Shown piece by piece: positions 17,402 through 25,756 of a DNA stretch of 64,000 nt. The DNA is taken from contig NZ_JADOUF010000001.1 in NCBI RefSeq assembly GCF_015751905.1, positions 6,014,001 to 6,078,000 of the forward strand. The letters are read 5' to 3'. Source of the DNA: Longispora fulva. Lineage in GTDB: Bacteria > Actinomycetota > Actinomycetes > Mycobacteriales > Micromonosporaceae. The notes below the pieces were generated by a model, which had not been told where the DNA came from, ran no database searches, and saw only the letters and a program-made list of their open reading frames with translations. The number at the start of each line of letters is the position of its first letter. Within the stretch, counting starts at the first letter, position 1. Both the position numbers and the translations under genes were made by a program.

Positions 17402-18823
17402 TTAGCCGGCGAGGCCTCTGACCAGGGCGTAGAGGCCCAGCACCTGGCAGGCGATCGGCACGACGGAGATCACCAGGGCCACGTCGAGGATGTCGGCGGC
17501 ACGGCCCAGATACGGGGACGGCGGGCGGCGGCCGTAGACCAGACCCGCGGTGGCCGCGACGCCCGCCACGAGCACGGCCGCCACCGCGACCACCAGCAGA
17601 CGCGCCCACGGCGGGGCCGCCACGAGCAGGCCGACGCCCAACACGGCCAGGCCGGCGACCCCCGCCCCGAACAGCGGCGACCTGTGCCGGACCGCCGGGA
17701 ACAGCCTGGCGCGCAACAGATAGGCACAGGACACGGCGCCCACCAGGATCGGCCCCGCCAGGCCGCCCCGGAACACCAGCACCCCGGCGCACGCCGTCGC
17801 CACCACCGCTGCGCCCAGCAACAGGCCCGTGAGCAGCTCGTCCGCACGGGCCACCGCCGCGAACACCGTCACCCGGGGCGGCAGGGGCACGGTCGGGTCC
17901 ACGGCCGCCGCGTTCGCCGGCACCACCGGGACCGGCAGCTTGCCCAACCACATCGACAACAGCGGGAACGCGCTCGTCGCGGCCAGCAACACGCTCGCCA
18001 CCAGCGCGCACGCGCCGGCGGCCCCGAGCCACAGGCCCAGCAGCGCGCCGAGCAGACCGAGGATGGCCGTCAGGATGCCGGCGGCGAAGACGCGGGGCGC
18101 GTCGGCGACTCCGACGTAGCCGGCCACGGCCAGGACCAGGAGGACCGATGAGCCGAGGAGGACGTCGGTGGCGGTGACGGACCTGTTCTCGGCCAGGGCC
18201 AGGAATCCGCCGAGGAAGCCGAACGGGAGGCCGTACGCGGCGATGGCCGCGCCGGCGAGGCCGTCGGACAACGCCCGGGACAGGATCGCTCCGGTGAGGA
18301 CGAGGACCACGCCGATGGTGAGGGCGAACAGGCCTGCGGTCAGCCAGCCGAGGCCCGCGTGGGCGGCTGCGGCGTGGGCCGCGTCGGGGGCGGCCAGACC
18401 GGAGGCCAGGATCGACAGCCAGGCCAGGGCCACGGCGATACCGGCCGCCGCCAGGCCGGCGCGGCGGGTCGCGGCGCCCGACCACGCCGGGCCGTGGGCC
18501 TTCGCACCCGTCGCGATGGCGTCGATGACGTCGTCGTAGTCGAGTTCCGGCCAGGCCGCGCGGCGCGGGAGCAGGTGCAGGATCTCGCCGTCGCGGACGC
18601 CGTTGGCGGTCAGGGTCCGTCCGGCCGTCAGCGGGGTGCCGTCGGACCTGCGGAGAATCCAGCCGCCGTGCGCCTCCCCGTCGTCGGCGATCGCCTCCCC
18701 GGCGTGGGCCAGGATCCTGGGCAGCAGCTCGGCCAGAGGGGACTGGTCGGGCAGGGCCACGTCGATCCGGCGGCGGGGGGTCGCGATGGTGACCCGCGCC
18801 AGGCCCAAGCCAGTGGTGCTCAT
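17402..18823 (-). CDS. eccD: Type VII secretion integral membrane protein EccD
   Basis: This 473-aa ESX membrane pore subunit has an N-terminal ubiquitin-like YukD domain (residues about 5-90: LARVTIATPRRRIDVALPD, then WILRRSDGTPL, then LHLLPRRAAWPE). About eleven transmembrane helices fill the remainder. I start it at ATG 18823 (MSTTGLGLARV), because upstream in-frame codons fall in the repeat-bearing promoter region. It is divergent from eccC with a 175-bp gap that holds three 22-bp-spaced repeats. Confidence 0.92.
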   Translation of the reverse strand: MSTTGLGLARVTIATPRRRIDVALPDQSPLAELLPRILAHAGEAIADDGEAHGGWILRRSDGTPLTAGRTLTANGVRDGEILHLLPRRAAWPELDYDDVIDAIATGAKAHGPAWSGAATRRAGLAAAGIAVALAWLSILASGLAAPDAAHAAAAHAGLGWLTAGLFALTIGVVLVLTGAILSRALSDGLAGAAIAAYGLPFGFLGGFLALAENRSVTATDVLLGSSVLLVLAVAGYVGVADAPRVFAAGILTAILGLLGALLGLWLGAAGACALVASVLLAATSAFPLLSMWLGKLPVPVVPANAAAVDPTVPLPPRVTVFAAVARADELLTGLLLGAAVVATACAGVLVFRGGLAGPILVGAVSCAYLLRARLFPAVRHRSPLFGAGVAGLAVLGVGLLVAAPPWARLLVVAVAAVLVAGVAATAGLVYGRRPPSPYLGRAADILDVALVISVVPIACQVLGLYALVRGLAG

Positions 18824-18893
18824 GACCCATGACCATACCGGTCGATCCCCGGGCGATCCTCCGTCGATCGGGAGGGCGACGCCCGCCGGTGCC

Positions 18894-18946
18894 GTGTGGG
18901 CCGCTGTCGCGGAAAGTGTGGGCCGGGTTTGCGGAAAGTGTGGGCC
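18894..18946. promoter_or_regulatory. Three GTGTGGGCC repeats at 22-bp period between eccD and eccC
   Basis: Exact 9-mers start at 18894, 18916 and 18938. The last two are part of a longer GCGGAAAGTGTGGGCC repeat (18909 and 18931). A 22-bp period is two helical turns, as expected of an operator array in the divergent eccD/eccC control region. Confidence 0.6.
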
Positions 18947-18998
18947 AGAACCCAAACCGGACGAGCGGATCCGTCGATCCGCGCCCTAGGGTGGTCGA

Positions 18999-21900
18999 GT
19001 GAGCACCGTCATCGTCAAGCGCCCCCCGCGCAGACCCGGCCCCGAGCTGCCGTCCGGTGACATCGTGCTCAACCCGCCACCGGAACTGCCCCAGGTCATG
19101 GGCCGGGCCTGGTCCCAGCTGCTGATGATGCTGCCGATGCTCGCCGGCAGCGGTTCCATGGCGCTGATGTTCATGGGCGGCCGGGGCGGCGGCACCCTGC
19201 AATGGATCATGGGTGGCCTGTTCGGGCTGTCCTCCGTCGGCATGCTCGCGACGAGCTTCGCCGGCCAGACAGGGCCGAAGAAGGCCGAGCTGATGGCCCA
19301 GCGCCGCGACTACATGCGCTACCTGGGCAAGGTGCGGCGCAAGGTCCGCGCGAACATCGAGGCCCAGCGCACCGCCATGCACCACCGGCACCCCGAGCCG
19401 GCGTCGCTGTGGTCCACGGCCGCCAGCCACCGGCTCTGGGAGCGCCGCCCCGCCGACGGCGACTACCTGACGGTCCGGATGGGACTCGGCCCGCAGGAGC
19501 TGGCCACCCCGCTGCGTACGGGCCCGTCGAAGGCGCTGGAGGATCTGGAGCCGATGACGGCGCTGGCCCTGCGCCGGTTCATCAGTACGTACCATATCAT
19601 TCCGGATCTTCCGGTCGCGCTGTCCCTGCGCAGCTTCGCCACGTTGTACGTGCGGGGCGAGCGCGCCGCCAGCATGGACTGGGTCCGGGCCATGCTCGCC
19701 CAGATCGCGACCCTGCACGCTCCGGAGGACATCCGGATCGCGGTGTGCGCCGCCAACGACCGCCGCCCCGAGTGGGAACACCTCAAGTGGCTGCCGCACG
19801 CGCTGCACCCGCACCGTTGCGACGCCCTCGGTCAGCTCCGGCTCATCGCGCCCGGCATCACGGCCCTGGAGTCGCTGCTCGACGACGTGATCTCCAGCCG
19901 CCCCCGGTTCGCCCCGGGCGGCGGCGGCGGCACCGAAGGCCCGCATCTGGTCGTGGTCATCGACGGCGGCGACCTCGCCGGCTCCGACCACCTGATGACC
20001 GACGGCGGCGTCGCCGGGGTCACGATCGTGGACCTGTCCAGCCGGCCACCGCGTTCCCTCGACCGGGGCTCGATCGTGTTCGACGTGACGACGGAGAAGC
20101 TGGTCAGCACCACGATGGAGGAGAGCTCCTGGATCGGGCGGCCCGACGCGCTCGGCGAGCTGGAGCACGAGGCCCTGTGCCGGCAGCTGTCCCCGCTGCG
20201 GCTGTCCCTGCTCGCCGGGGGCGACGACCAGCCGCTGGCCGCCGAGCTGGGGCTCGCGGAGCTGCTGGAGCTCGGCGATCCGTATGAGTTCGACCCGGCG
20301 TTCACGTGGGGTCCCCGGCCCAACCGCGACCGGCTCCGGGTGCCGATCGGCGTCGGGCCCGAGGGGCAGCCGGTCGAGCTGGACCTCAAGGAGTCCGCCC
20401 AGGACGGCATGGGCCCGCACGGCCTGCTGATCGGCGCGACGGGCTCAGGCAAGTCCGAGCTGCTGCGCACCCTGGTCCTCGCCCTGGCGATCAACCACCC
20501 GTCCGAGACGCTGAACTTCGTCCTCGTCGACTTCAAGGGCGGCGCGACGTTCGCGAGCATGGACAAGCTTCCGCACACCAGCGCCGTCATCACGAACCTG
20601 GCGGACGAGATGGCGCTCGTCGACCGGATGACCGACGCGCTCAACGGCGAGCTGGTCCGCCGCCAGGAGCTGCTCCGCGACGCCGGCAACTACGCGTCGC
20701 AGCGCGACTACGAGAAGGCCCGCGCCGCCGGTGCGCCGTTCGCGCCGCTGCCCAGCCTCCTGATCATCTGCGACGAGTTCGCGGAGCTGCTGACCGCCAA
20801 GCCCGACTTCATCGAGATGTTCATCCAGATCGGCCGGGTCGGGCGTTCGCTGGGCGTGCACCTCCTGCTGGCCTCGCAGCGCCTCGAGGAGGGCAAGCTG
20901 CGCGGCCTGGACACCCACCTTTCGTACCGGATCGGGCTGCGCACCTTCTCCGCCACCGAGTCCCGGGTGGCGATCGGGGACGCCGCGGCGTTCGAGCTGC
21001 CCCGCCAGCCCGGCCACGGATACCTGCGCAACGGGACGGAGCCGCTGGTCAGGCTCAAGGCGGCGTACGTGTCGGGCGTGCACCGCCGCGCCCAGGGCCC
21101 GGGGCTCGTCCGGGCCGGGTCCCAGGTCCTCGACTACACCAGCCGGTTCATCGCCCCGGGCGTCGTCGCGCTGGCCCCGGTCGAGGAGCCGGCCGTCGGC
21201 GACAGCCTGCTGGACATCCTGGTCCGCAAGATGGAGGGCCGGGGCGCGCCCGCGCACCAGGTGTGGCTGCCGCCGCTCCAGGAACCGCCGACCCTCGACC
21301 AGCTGCTCGCCCCGCTCACCGGCGACCCGGAGCGCGGCCTGACCGTGACCGGCCCGGAGCCGCGCGGCGCGCTCCAGGTGCCGATCGGCGTGGTCGACAA
21401 GCCCTACGAGCAGCGCCGGGACCTGCTCCGCGCCGACCTGACCGGGCACGTGGCCGTGATCGGCGGCCCGCAGTCGGGCAAGTCCACGATGCTGCGCACC
21501 CTGATCGCCGCGACCGCGCTCAGCCACACCCCGACGGAGGCCCAGTTCTACTGCCTCGACTTCGGCGGCGGCGCGCTGGCCGCACTGCGGGACCTGCCGC
21601 ACGTGGGGGTCGTCGCCGGCCGGCGCGAGGTGGACGTGGTGCGGCGGACCGTCGCCGAGGTGTACACGACGCTGACGGACCGCGAGCGGACCTTCGCCGA
21701 GCGCGGGCTGGACTCGGTGGCGGCGTTCCGGCGGACCGGCGGGGCCGACGTGTTCCTCGTCGTGGACGGCTGGGGCACGGTCCGCGGCGAATTCGAGGAC
21801 CTCGAGGCCACGATCACCGACATCGCGACCCGCGGCCTGTCCTACGGCGTGCACGTCGTGCTCAGCGCCAGCCGGTGGATGGACCTGCGGCCGGCGATCC

Positions 21901-22874
21901 GCGACCTGCTCGGCACCCGGCTGGAGTTGCGGCTCGGCGACCCGACCGACTCGTACCTCAACCGTCGGCTGGCCGCGAACGTGCCCGTCAAGGCCCCCGG
22001 CCGGGGCATCACCCCCGCCGGCCTGCACTTTCTCGGCGCCCTGCCCCGGCTCGACGGCCGGCAGGACGCGTCCGACCTGGCCACCGGCTGCCAGGCGCTG
22101 GTCGGGGCCGTGCGGGCCGGCTGGCGGGGGCCGGCAGCGCCGCCCGTCCGACTGCTGCCGTCCTCAGTGCCGTTCCTGTCCGGCCAGGCCGACGGGCTGC
22201 GGCTGCCGATCGGCATCGCCGAGGCGGACCTGCGGCCGGTGACCATCGACTTCGGGTCCGAGCCGCACCTGTACCTGTTCGGGGACTCCGAGAGCGGCAA
22301 GTCCACGTTCCTGCGGTCGGTGGCCCGGTCCATCGTGGAACGCTACACCCCTGAGCAGGCCCGGATCATCCTCGTCGACTACCGCCGGTCGCTGCTGGGC
22401 GCGATCACGACCGACCACCTCATCGGGTACGGGACGAACGCGACCACCGCCCTGGAATACACCTCCTCGGTCGCCGGGTACATGGCCAAGCGGCTCCCCG
22501 GCACCGACGTGACCGCCGCCCAGCTCCGCGACCGCAGCTGGTGGACCGGCCCGGAGTGCTTCGTCCTCGTCGACGACTACGACCTGGTCGGCCCCGGCGC
22601 CCTCGCCCCGCTCGTGGACTACCTGCCCCAGGCCCGCGACGTGGGGCTGCACCTGATCCTCACCCGCCAGGTCGGCGGCGCGAGCCGCGCGCTGTACGAC
22701 CCGGTCATCCAGCGGCTCCGCGAGCTGGCGTCCCCCGGGATCGTGCTGTCGGGGAACCGGGACGAGGGGGTGCTGCTCGGCAACGTCCGGCCCGGCCCGC
22801 TGCCGCCCGGCCGGGGGTTGCTCGTCACCCGGCGGGGTGGCACCCAACTGGTCCAACTCTCGGAGGCGAGTTGA
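18999..22874 (+). CDS. eccC: Type VII secretion ATPase EccC (fused EccCa-EccCb)
   Basis: This 1291-aa FtsK/SpoIIIE-type motor recognises and drives ESX substrates. Two transmembrane helices (about residues 40-85) anchor it. Three ATPase domains follow with Walker A motifs GATGSGKSELL (about 478), GGPQSGKSTML (about 821) and GDSESGKSTFL (about 1094); Walker B in domain 1 is LLIICDEFAELL. The single polypeptide is the fused form; mycobacterial ESX-1 splits it into EccCa1 and EccCb1. The GTG start has a weak ribosome site. The next gene begins one base after its stop. Confidence 0.95.
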   Translation: MSTVIVKRPPRRPGPELPSGDIVLNPPPELPQVMGRAWSQLLMMLPMLAGSGSMALMFMGGRGGGTLQWIMGGLFGLSSVGMLATSFAGQTGPKKAELMAQRRDYMRYLGKVRRKVRANIEAQRTAMHHRHPEPASLWSTAASHRLWERRPADGDYLTVRMGLGPQELATPLRTGPSKALEDLEPMTALALRRFISTYHIIPDLPVALSLRSFATLYVRGERAASMDWVRAMLAQIATLHAPEDIRIAVCAANDRRPEWEHLKWLPHALHPHRCDALGQLRLIAPGITALESLLDDVISSRPRFAPGGGGGTEGPHLVVVIDGGDLAGSDHLMTDGGVAGVTIVDLSSRPPRSLDRGSIVFDVTTEKLVSTTMEESSWIGRPDALGELEHEALCRQLSPLRLSLLAGGDDQPLAAELGLAELLELGDPYEFDPAFTWGPRPNRDRLRVPIGVGPEGQPVELDLKESAQDGMGPHGLLIGATGSGKSELLRTLVLALAINHPSETLNFVLVDFKGGATFASMDKLPHTSAVITNLADEMALVDRMTDALNGELVRRQELLRDAGNYASQRDYEKARAAGAPFAPLPSLLIICDEFAELLTAKPDFIEMFIQIGRVGRSLGVHLLLASQRLEEGKLRGLDTHLSYRIGLRTFSATESRVAIGDAAAFELPRQPGHGYLRNGTEPLVRLKAAYVSGVHRRAQGPGLVRAGSQVLDYTSRFIAPGVVALAPVEEPAVGDSLLDILVRKMEGRGAPAHQVWLPPLQEPPTLDQLLAPLTGDPERGLTVTGPEPRGALQVPIGVVDKPYEQRRDLLRADLTGHVAVIGGPQSGKSTMLRTLIAATALSHTPTEAQFYCLDFGGGALAALRDLPHVGVVAGRREVDVVRRTVAEVYTTLTDRERTFAERGLDSVAAFRRTGGADVFLVVDGWGTVRGEFEDLEATITDIATRGLSYGVHVVLSASRWMDLRPAIRDLLGTRLELRLGDPTDSYLNRRLAANVPVKAPGRGITPAGLHFLGALPRLDGRQDASDLATGCQALVGAVRAGWRGPAAPPVRLLPSSVPFLSGQADGLRLPIGIAEADLRPVTIDFGSEPHLYLFGDSESGKSTFLRSVARSIVERYTPEQARIILVDYRRSLLGAITTDHLIGYGTNATTALEYTSSVAGYMAKRLPGTDVTAAQLRDRSWWTGPECFVLVDDYDLVGPGALAPLVDYLPQARDVGLHLILTRQVGGASRALYDPVIQRLRELASPGIVLSGNRDEGVLLGNVRPGPLPPGRGLLVTRRGGTQLVQLSEAS

Positions 22875-22875
22875 G

Positions 22876-23688
22876 ATGTCGCAGCTGACGACACTGTTGC
22901 GCCGGTCCTGGGTGCTGCGCGCCTTCTTCCGTCGGGCTGCGATCGCCACCAGGATCACCCCGTGGCTGGCCCTGGCCGACCTGTCCCCGGTCCGGTCGGC
23001 GATCGAGCCGCTCCTCGCCGGCGCGGACAGCGACGAGGAGCGCCACTATCTGCTGCTCGCCGCGGCCGCCGGCCGGACCACCGAGGAGATCACGGCCTTC
23101 GCCGACCGGATCCGCGGCCAGTCGGCCTACTGGCTCGACGGCCACCTCCGGCTCGTCGACCCGGCCGTGCCCGGGACGGTGCCGATCGCGCAGTCCACCC
23201 CCACGACCTGCGGTTCCGTCTCGATCCTGATGACCCGAGCCCTCCTCGACCCGGTGTACGCGCTGTCGCTCACCGCCGGCGACGCCCCCTTCGCCGACCG
23301 GCTGGCCGAAGAGGAGCGTCGGATCCACGACGCGACCAACCGGCTCTGGCCGCGACGGCTCGGCACGTCGCCGTGGGGCGTGGCCGGGGCGCTGGGCAGG
23401 GCGTACGACTGGCGGCTCGTCGACGACACCGACCCGGCCAGCATCCGGGCGGCCCTCCGCGACGCCGTGGCGGCCGTCAGCGCCGGCCACCCGGTCCCGG
23501 TGCTGATCGGCGACGGATATCCCCGGCACTACGTGCTCCTGATCGGCCCTGAGCTGACGTTCTACAACCCGTCCGGGGAGGTCGTCCAGGTGGCACCCGA
23601 AGCGTTCCTAGCGGGTGATCTTGGCATACTCGGCTTTCGACATGTTCAGGGCATAGTGCTCCCGGCGCGGGTTGACCGGATCCACTAA
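22876..23688 (+). CDS. Candidate C39-like (papain-fold) cysteine peptidase in the ESX operon
   Basis: This 270-aa protein starts 1 bp after the eccC stop. Sequence features fit a papain-fold peptidase: Q106 in AQSTPTTCG, followed six residues later by C112 (the Gln-oxyanion/Cys arrangement of C39-like enzymes), H218 in GYPRHYVLLIG and N231 in FYNPSGE. There is no signal peptide or clear transmembrane helix, so it would act in the cytoplasm, perhaps on an ESX substrate or chaperone. The fold is inferred from motif spacing, not a search; a catalytically dead relative is possible. Confidence 0.6.
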   Translation: MSQLTTLLRRSWVLRAFFRRAAIATRITPWLALADLSPVRSAIEPLLAGADSDEERHYLLLAAAAGRTTEEITAFADRIRGQSAYWLDGHLRLVDPAVPGTVPIAQSTPTTCGSVSILMTRALLDPVYALSLTAGDAPFADRLAEEERRIHDATNRLWPRRLGTSPWGVAGALGRAYDWRLVDDTDPASIRAALRDAVAAVSAGHPVPVLIGDGYPRHYVLLIGPELTFYNPSGEVVQVAPEAFLAGDLGILGFRHVQGIVLPARVDRIH

Positions 23689-23717
23689 CCTCGAAGGACG
23701 GCGGGAGGAGGCGCGCG

Positions 23718-24164
23718 ATGATTCCCAACGAGAGCCCCGACTGGATCGGCAGCTACCAGGCCATCGACGTCGACATCACCTCCCTGCACGACTTCGCCGA
23801 GGTGGTCCGGCGCGACCTCGAAGAGAACTTCAAGCAGGCGTGGAACACCGATATCCGGCCGTACTTCGAGCAGGGCGCACAGATGGGCAACTCCTGCTAC
23901 ATCCGCGACCTGCTCAAGGTCCGCGCCTACTACGAGCGGTGCCTGACGAAGATCGACCAGTCGATGGCCAACTTCCACCGGGGCACCGCGGCCATGGCCG
24001 CAGCCGCGGACCTGGTCGCCCGGCGCTACCAGGGTGGTGACGTGTTCTCCGCCGAACTGCAGGACCAGGTCCGGCGCGACATCGACACCGCGCTGCCCCC
24101 GCCGGGCCCCGCCCCGGTGTCTCCCAGCCCCGTGTCGCCACCCGGCCCCGGAGCGGTGTCCTGA
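23718..24164 (+). CDS. WXG-like helical ESX-associated protein
   Basis: This is a 148-aa protein. Residues 15-115 are predicted helical (SLHDFAEVVRRDLEENFKQAW, then RAYYERCLTKIDQSMANFH), followed by a Pro-rich tail. This resembles the N-terminal helical domains of ESX substrates and PE/PPE-like partners, though no WXG is present. A GGAGGAGG ribosome site precedes the ATG. It lies between the peptidase and a larger helical/Pro-rich gene that starts 3 bp after its stop, suggesting a substrate pair. Confidence 0.68.
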   Translation: MIPNESPDWIGSYQAIDVDITSLHDFAEVVRRDLEENFKQAWNTDIRPYFEQGAQMGNSCYIRDLLKVRAYYERCLTKIDQSMANFHRGTAAMAAAADLVARRYQGGDVFSAELQDQVRRDIDTALPPPGPAPVSPSPVSPPGPGAVS

Positions 24165-24166
24165 CC

Positions 24167-25756
24167 GTGGGCCGATACGACAACCTCGACGTCGACGACA
24201 TCCAGCGGATCATGTCGTACGAGCACGCCCAGCCCAACGCCGCGCACTCCGTCGCGTGGTTTCGGCTCACCCAGATCCTCGACCAGCACCGGGCCAACCT
24301 CAAGGTCTACACCGACCGCCTCGCCGCGCACTGGGACCCGGCCACCAACGTCGCCGCAGCGGCCTTCCTCTCCCATATCGACGACCTCCGGGCCGCGCTG
24401 GACGCCTCCGCACAGGTCACCATGACGAACTCCAACGCCCTGACCGACCTCGCCGGGCACATCACGACCACCCAGCAGCAGCTCGAGAGGATCGCGAAGC
24501 TGCACGAGGTCCACAAGGCCGAGGACAAGGAACTGATCAACACCATCAATCCCTGGTATGACGCCCGGGCACCCCAGGACGACGCGCACGCGCGGACGGC
24601 GTTGGAGGAGTTCGACCGGGCCAGCTTCGACACGTACATGCGGATGCAACTCCCGCCGGAGTACATCCCCCCGGCTCCCGGCGAGTTCGATCCGAACGAC
24701 CCGGGCACGGACACCGGTTGGCAGCCGCTGAGCCCGATCGCGCCGCTCGTGACGCCGGTGCCCAGCCACTCCGGGGTCATCGCCGGTCCGGTCACGCAGC
24801 CATGGCCCACCCAGCCGGCCGGCCCCGCGCCCGGCGGCCCGGTCGTCGCGGGTTCCGCTGGCGGTCCGGTCATCCAGGGCGGCGCTCCCGTCACCCCCAC
24901 AGCGGTGACCCCCGGCCCGCCTCTGCCTGGAGGCCCGACCCCGCCCGGTCCGAGCGGGCTGCCGGCGCTCCCCGGCACGCCGCCGATCAATGGGCTACCG
25001 ACCAACCCCGGCGGGTCGGCTTCGGCCGGGCCGAAGCGGCTTGGCCTTCTGGACAACCTCCCGACCAGGCGCAGCGTCTCGCCCGTCGTCGGCGGCGCGA
25101 CTACCGAGACCACCACAACCCGGCCGCCGCTGCGTTCCCGCCCGCCGGGCACTGTGCCCTCGATGCTCGGCGAGACCAGCCGGCCACCGGCTCCGGCCCG
25201 ACCGGTCGAACCCCCTGGACGCGGCCTCAGCGCCCGACCGAACCGTGGCGGGGTGATCGGCCAACCTGCGGATGACAGCTCTGGAGGCTCTCGGACCGGG
25301 GCGCGTCACGGGGGCGTCGCGGACCGCGCTGAATACCGGTACAGCGGCGTCTACGAGGACGATTTCCGGGATCGGCGGACCGCGCCTGCGGTAATCGCCG
25401 GGCCAGGCGATCCGCGTCCGGTCGAGCCCGGGCCGACCCGACCGGTCCCACCGGTCGAACATCCGGTCGAGCCGGGGCCGACCGGGCCGGTGCCACCGGC
25501 CGAGCGTCCTGCTGGCGTGAGCCCCGTCATCGGCGCGCCCGGCCCCGGGCCTGCTGCGGGCCCAGGCCCGGTGTTCGGCACATCCGGTTCGGTGCGTCCG
25601 GTGACCTCTGGCGGGGCGATGGGCGCGCCTGACTCCGAACTTTCCGCCGCTTCTCCCGTCCTCCCGTTCCCGACGATCGGCGCTCCCGTGGCGTCCCCTG
25701 GGTCGACCGACCCTGGTCCGACCGTCGGAGGACCGCCCGGAGCGCCGTCTCCGTGA
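24167..25756 (+). CDS. Large ESX substrate-like protein: helical N-terminus, long Pro/Gly-rich C-terminus
   Basis: This is a 529-aa protein. The first 160 residues are helical (IQRIMSYEHAQPNAAHSVAWF, with AAHWDPATNVAAAAFLSHID resembling a WxG-like turn), similar to WXG100/PPE-type export domains. Residues about 165-529 are low-complexity Pro, Gly, Thr and Ser, with repeats such as RPVEPGPTRPVPPVEHP followed by VEPGPTGPVPPAE. I infer an exported or surface-exposed substrate, or an EspB/PPE-like accessory. It overlaps the second mycosin by 4 bp (GTGA), linking substrate and protease. Confidence 0.68.
   Translation: MGRYDNLDVDDIQRIMSYEHAQPNAAHSVAWFRLTQILDQHRANLKVYTDRLAAHWDPATNVAAAAFLSHIDDLRAALDASAQVTMTNSNALTDLAGHITTTQQQLERIAKLHEVHKAEDKELINTINPWYDARAPQDDAHARTALEEFDRASFDTYMRMQLPPEYIPPAPGEFDPNDPGTDTGWQPLSPIAPLVTPVPSHSGVIAGPVTQPWPTQPAGPAPGGPVVAGSAGGPVIQGGAPVTPTAVTPGPPLPGGPTPPGPSGLPALPGTPPINGLPTNPGGSASAGPKRLGLLDNLPTRRSVSPVVGGATTETTTTRPPLRSRPPGTVPSMLGETSRPPAPARPVEPPGRGLSARPNRGGVIGQPADDSSGGSRTGARHGGVADRAEYRYSGVYEDDFRDRRTAPAVIAGPGDPRPVEPGPTRPVPPVEHPVEPGPTGPVPPAERPAGVSPVIGAPGPGPAAGPGPVFGTSGSVRPVTSGGAMGAPDSELSAASPVLPFPTIGAPVASPGSTDPGPTVGGPPGAPSP

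Noticed and set aside
17389-17404. AAAGAT-TTTG-ATCTTT hairpin as a terminator for eccD
   Set aside because: Stem is short and AU-rich and overlaps the stop; too weak to call.
17022-20420. 1132-aa minus-strand frame over eccD and eccC
   Set aside because: Runs antisense to eccC and out of frame through eccD; no motif.
20445-22028. 527-aa minus-strand frame over eccC
   Set aside because: Antisense shadow of the ATPase domains.
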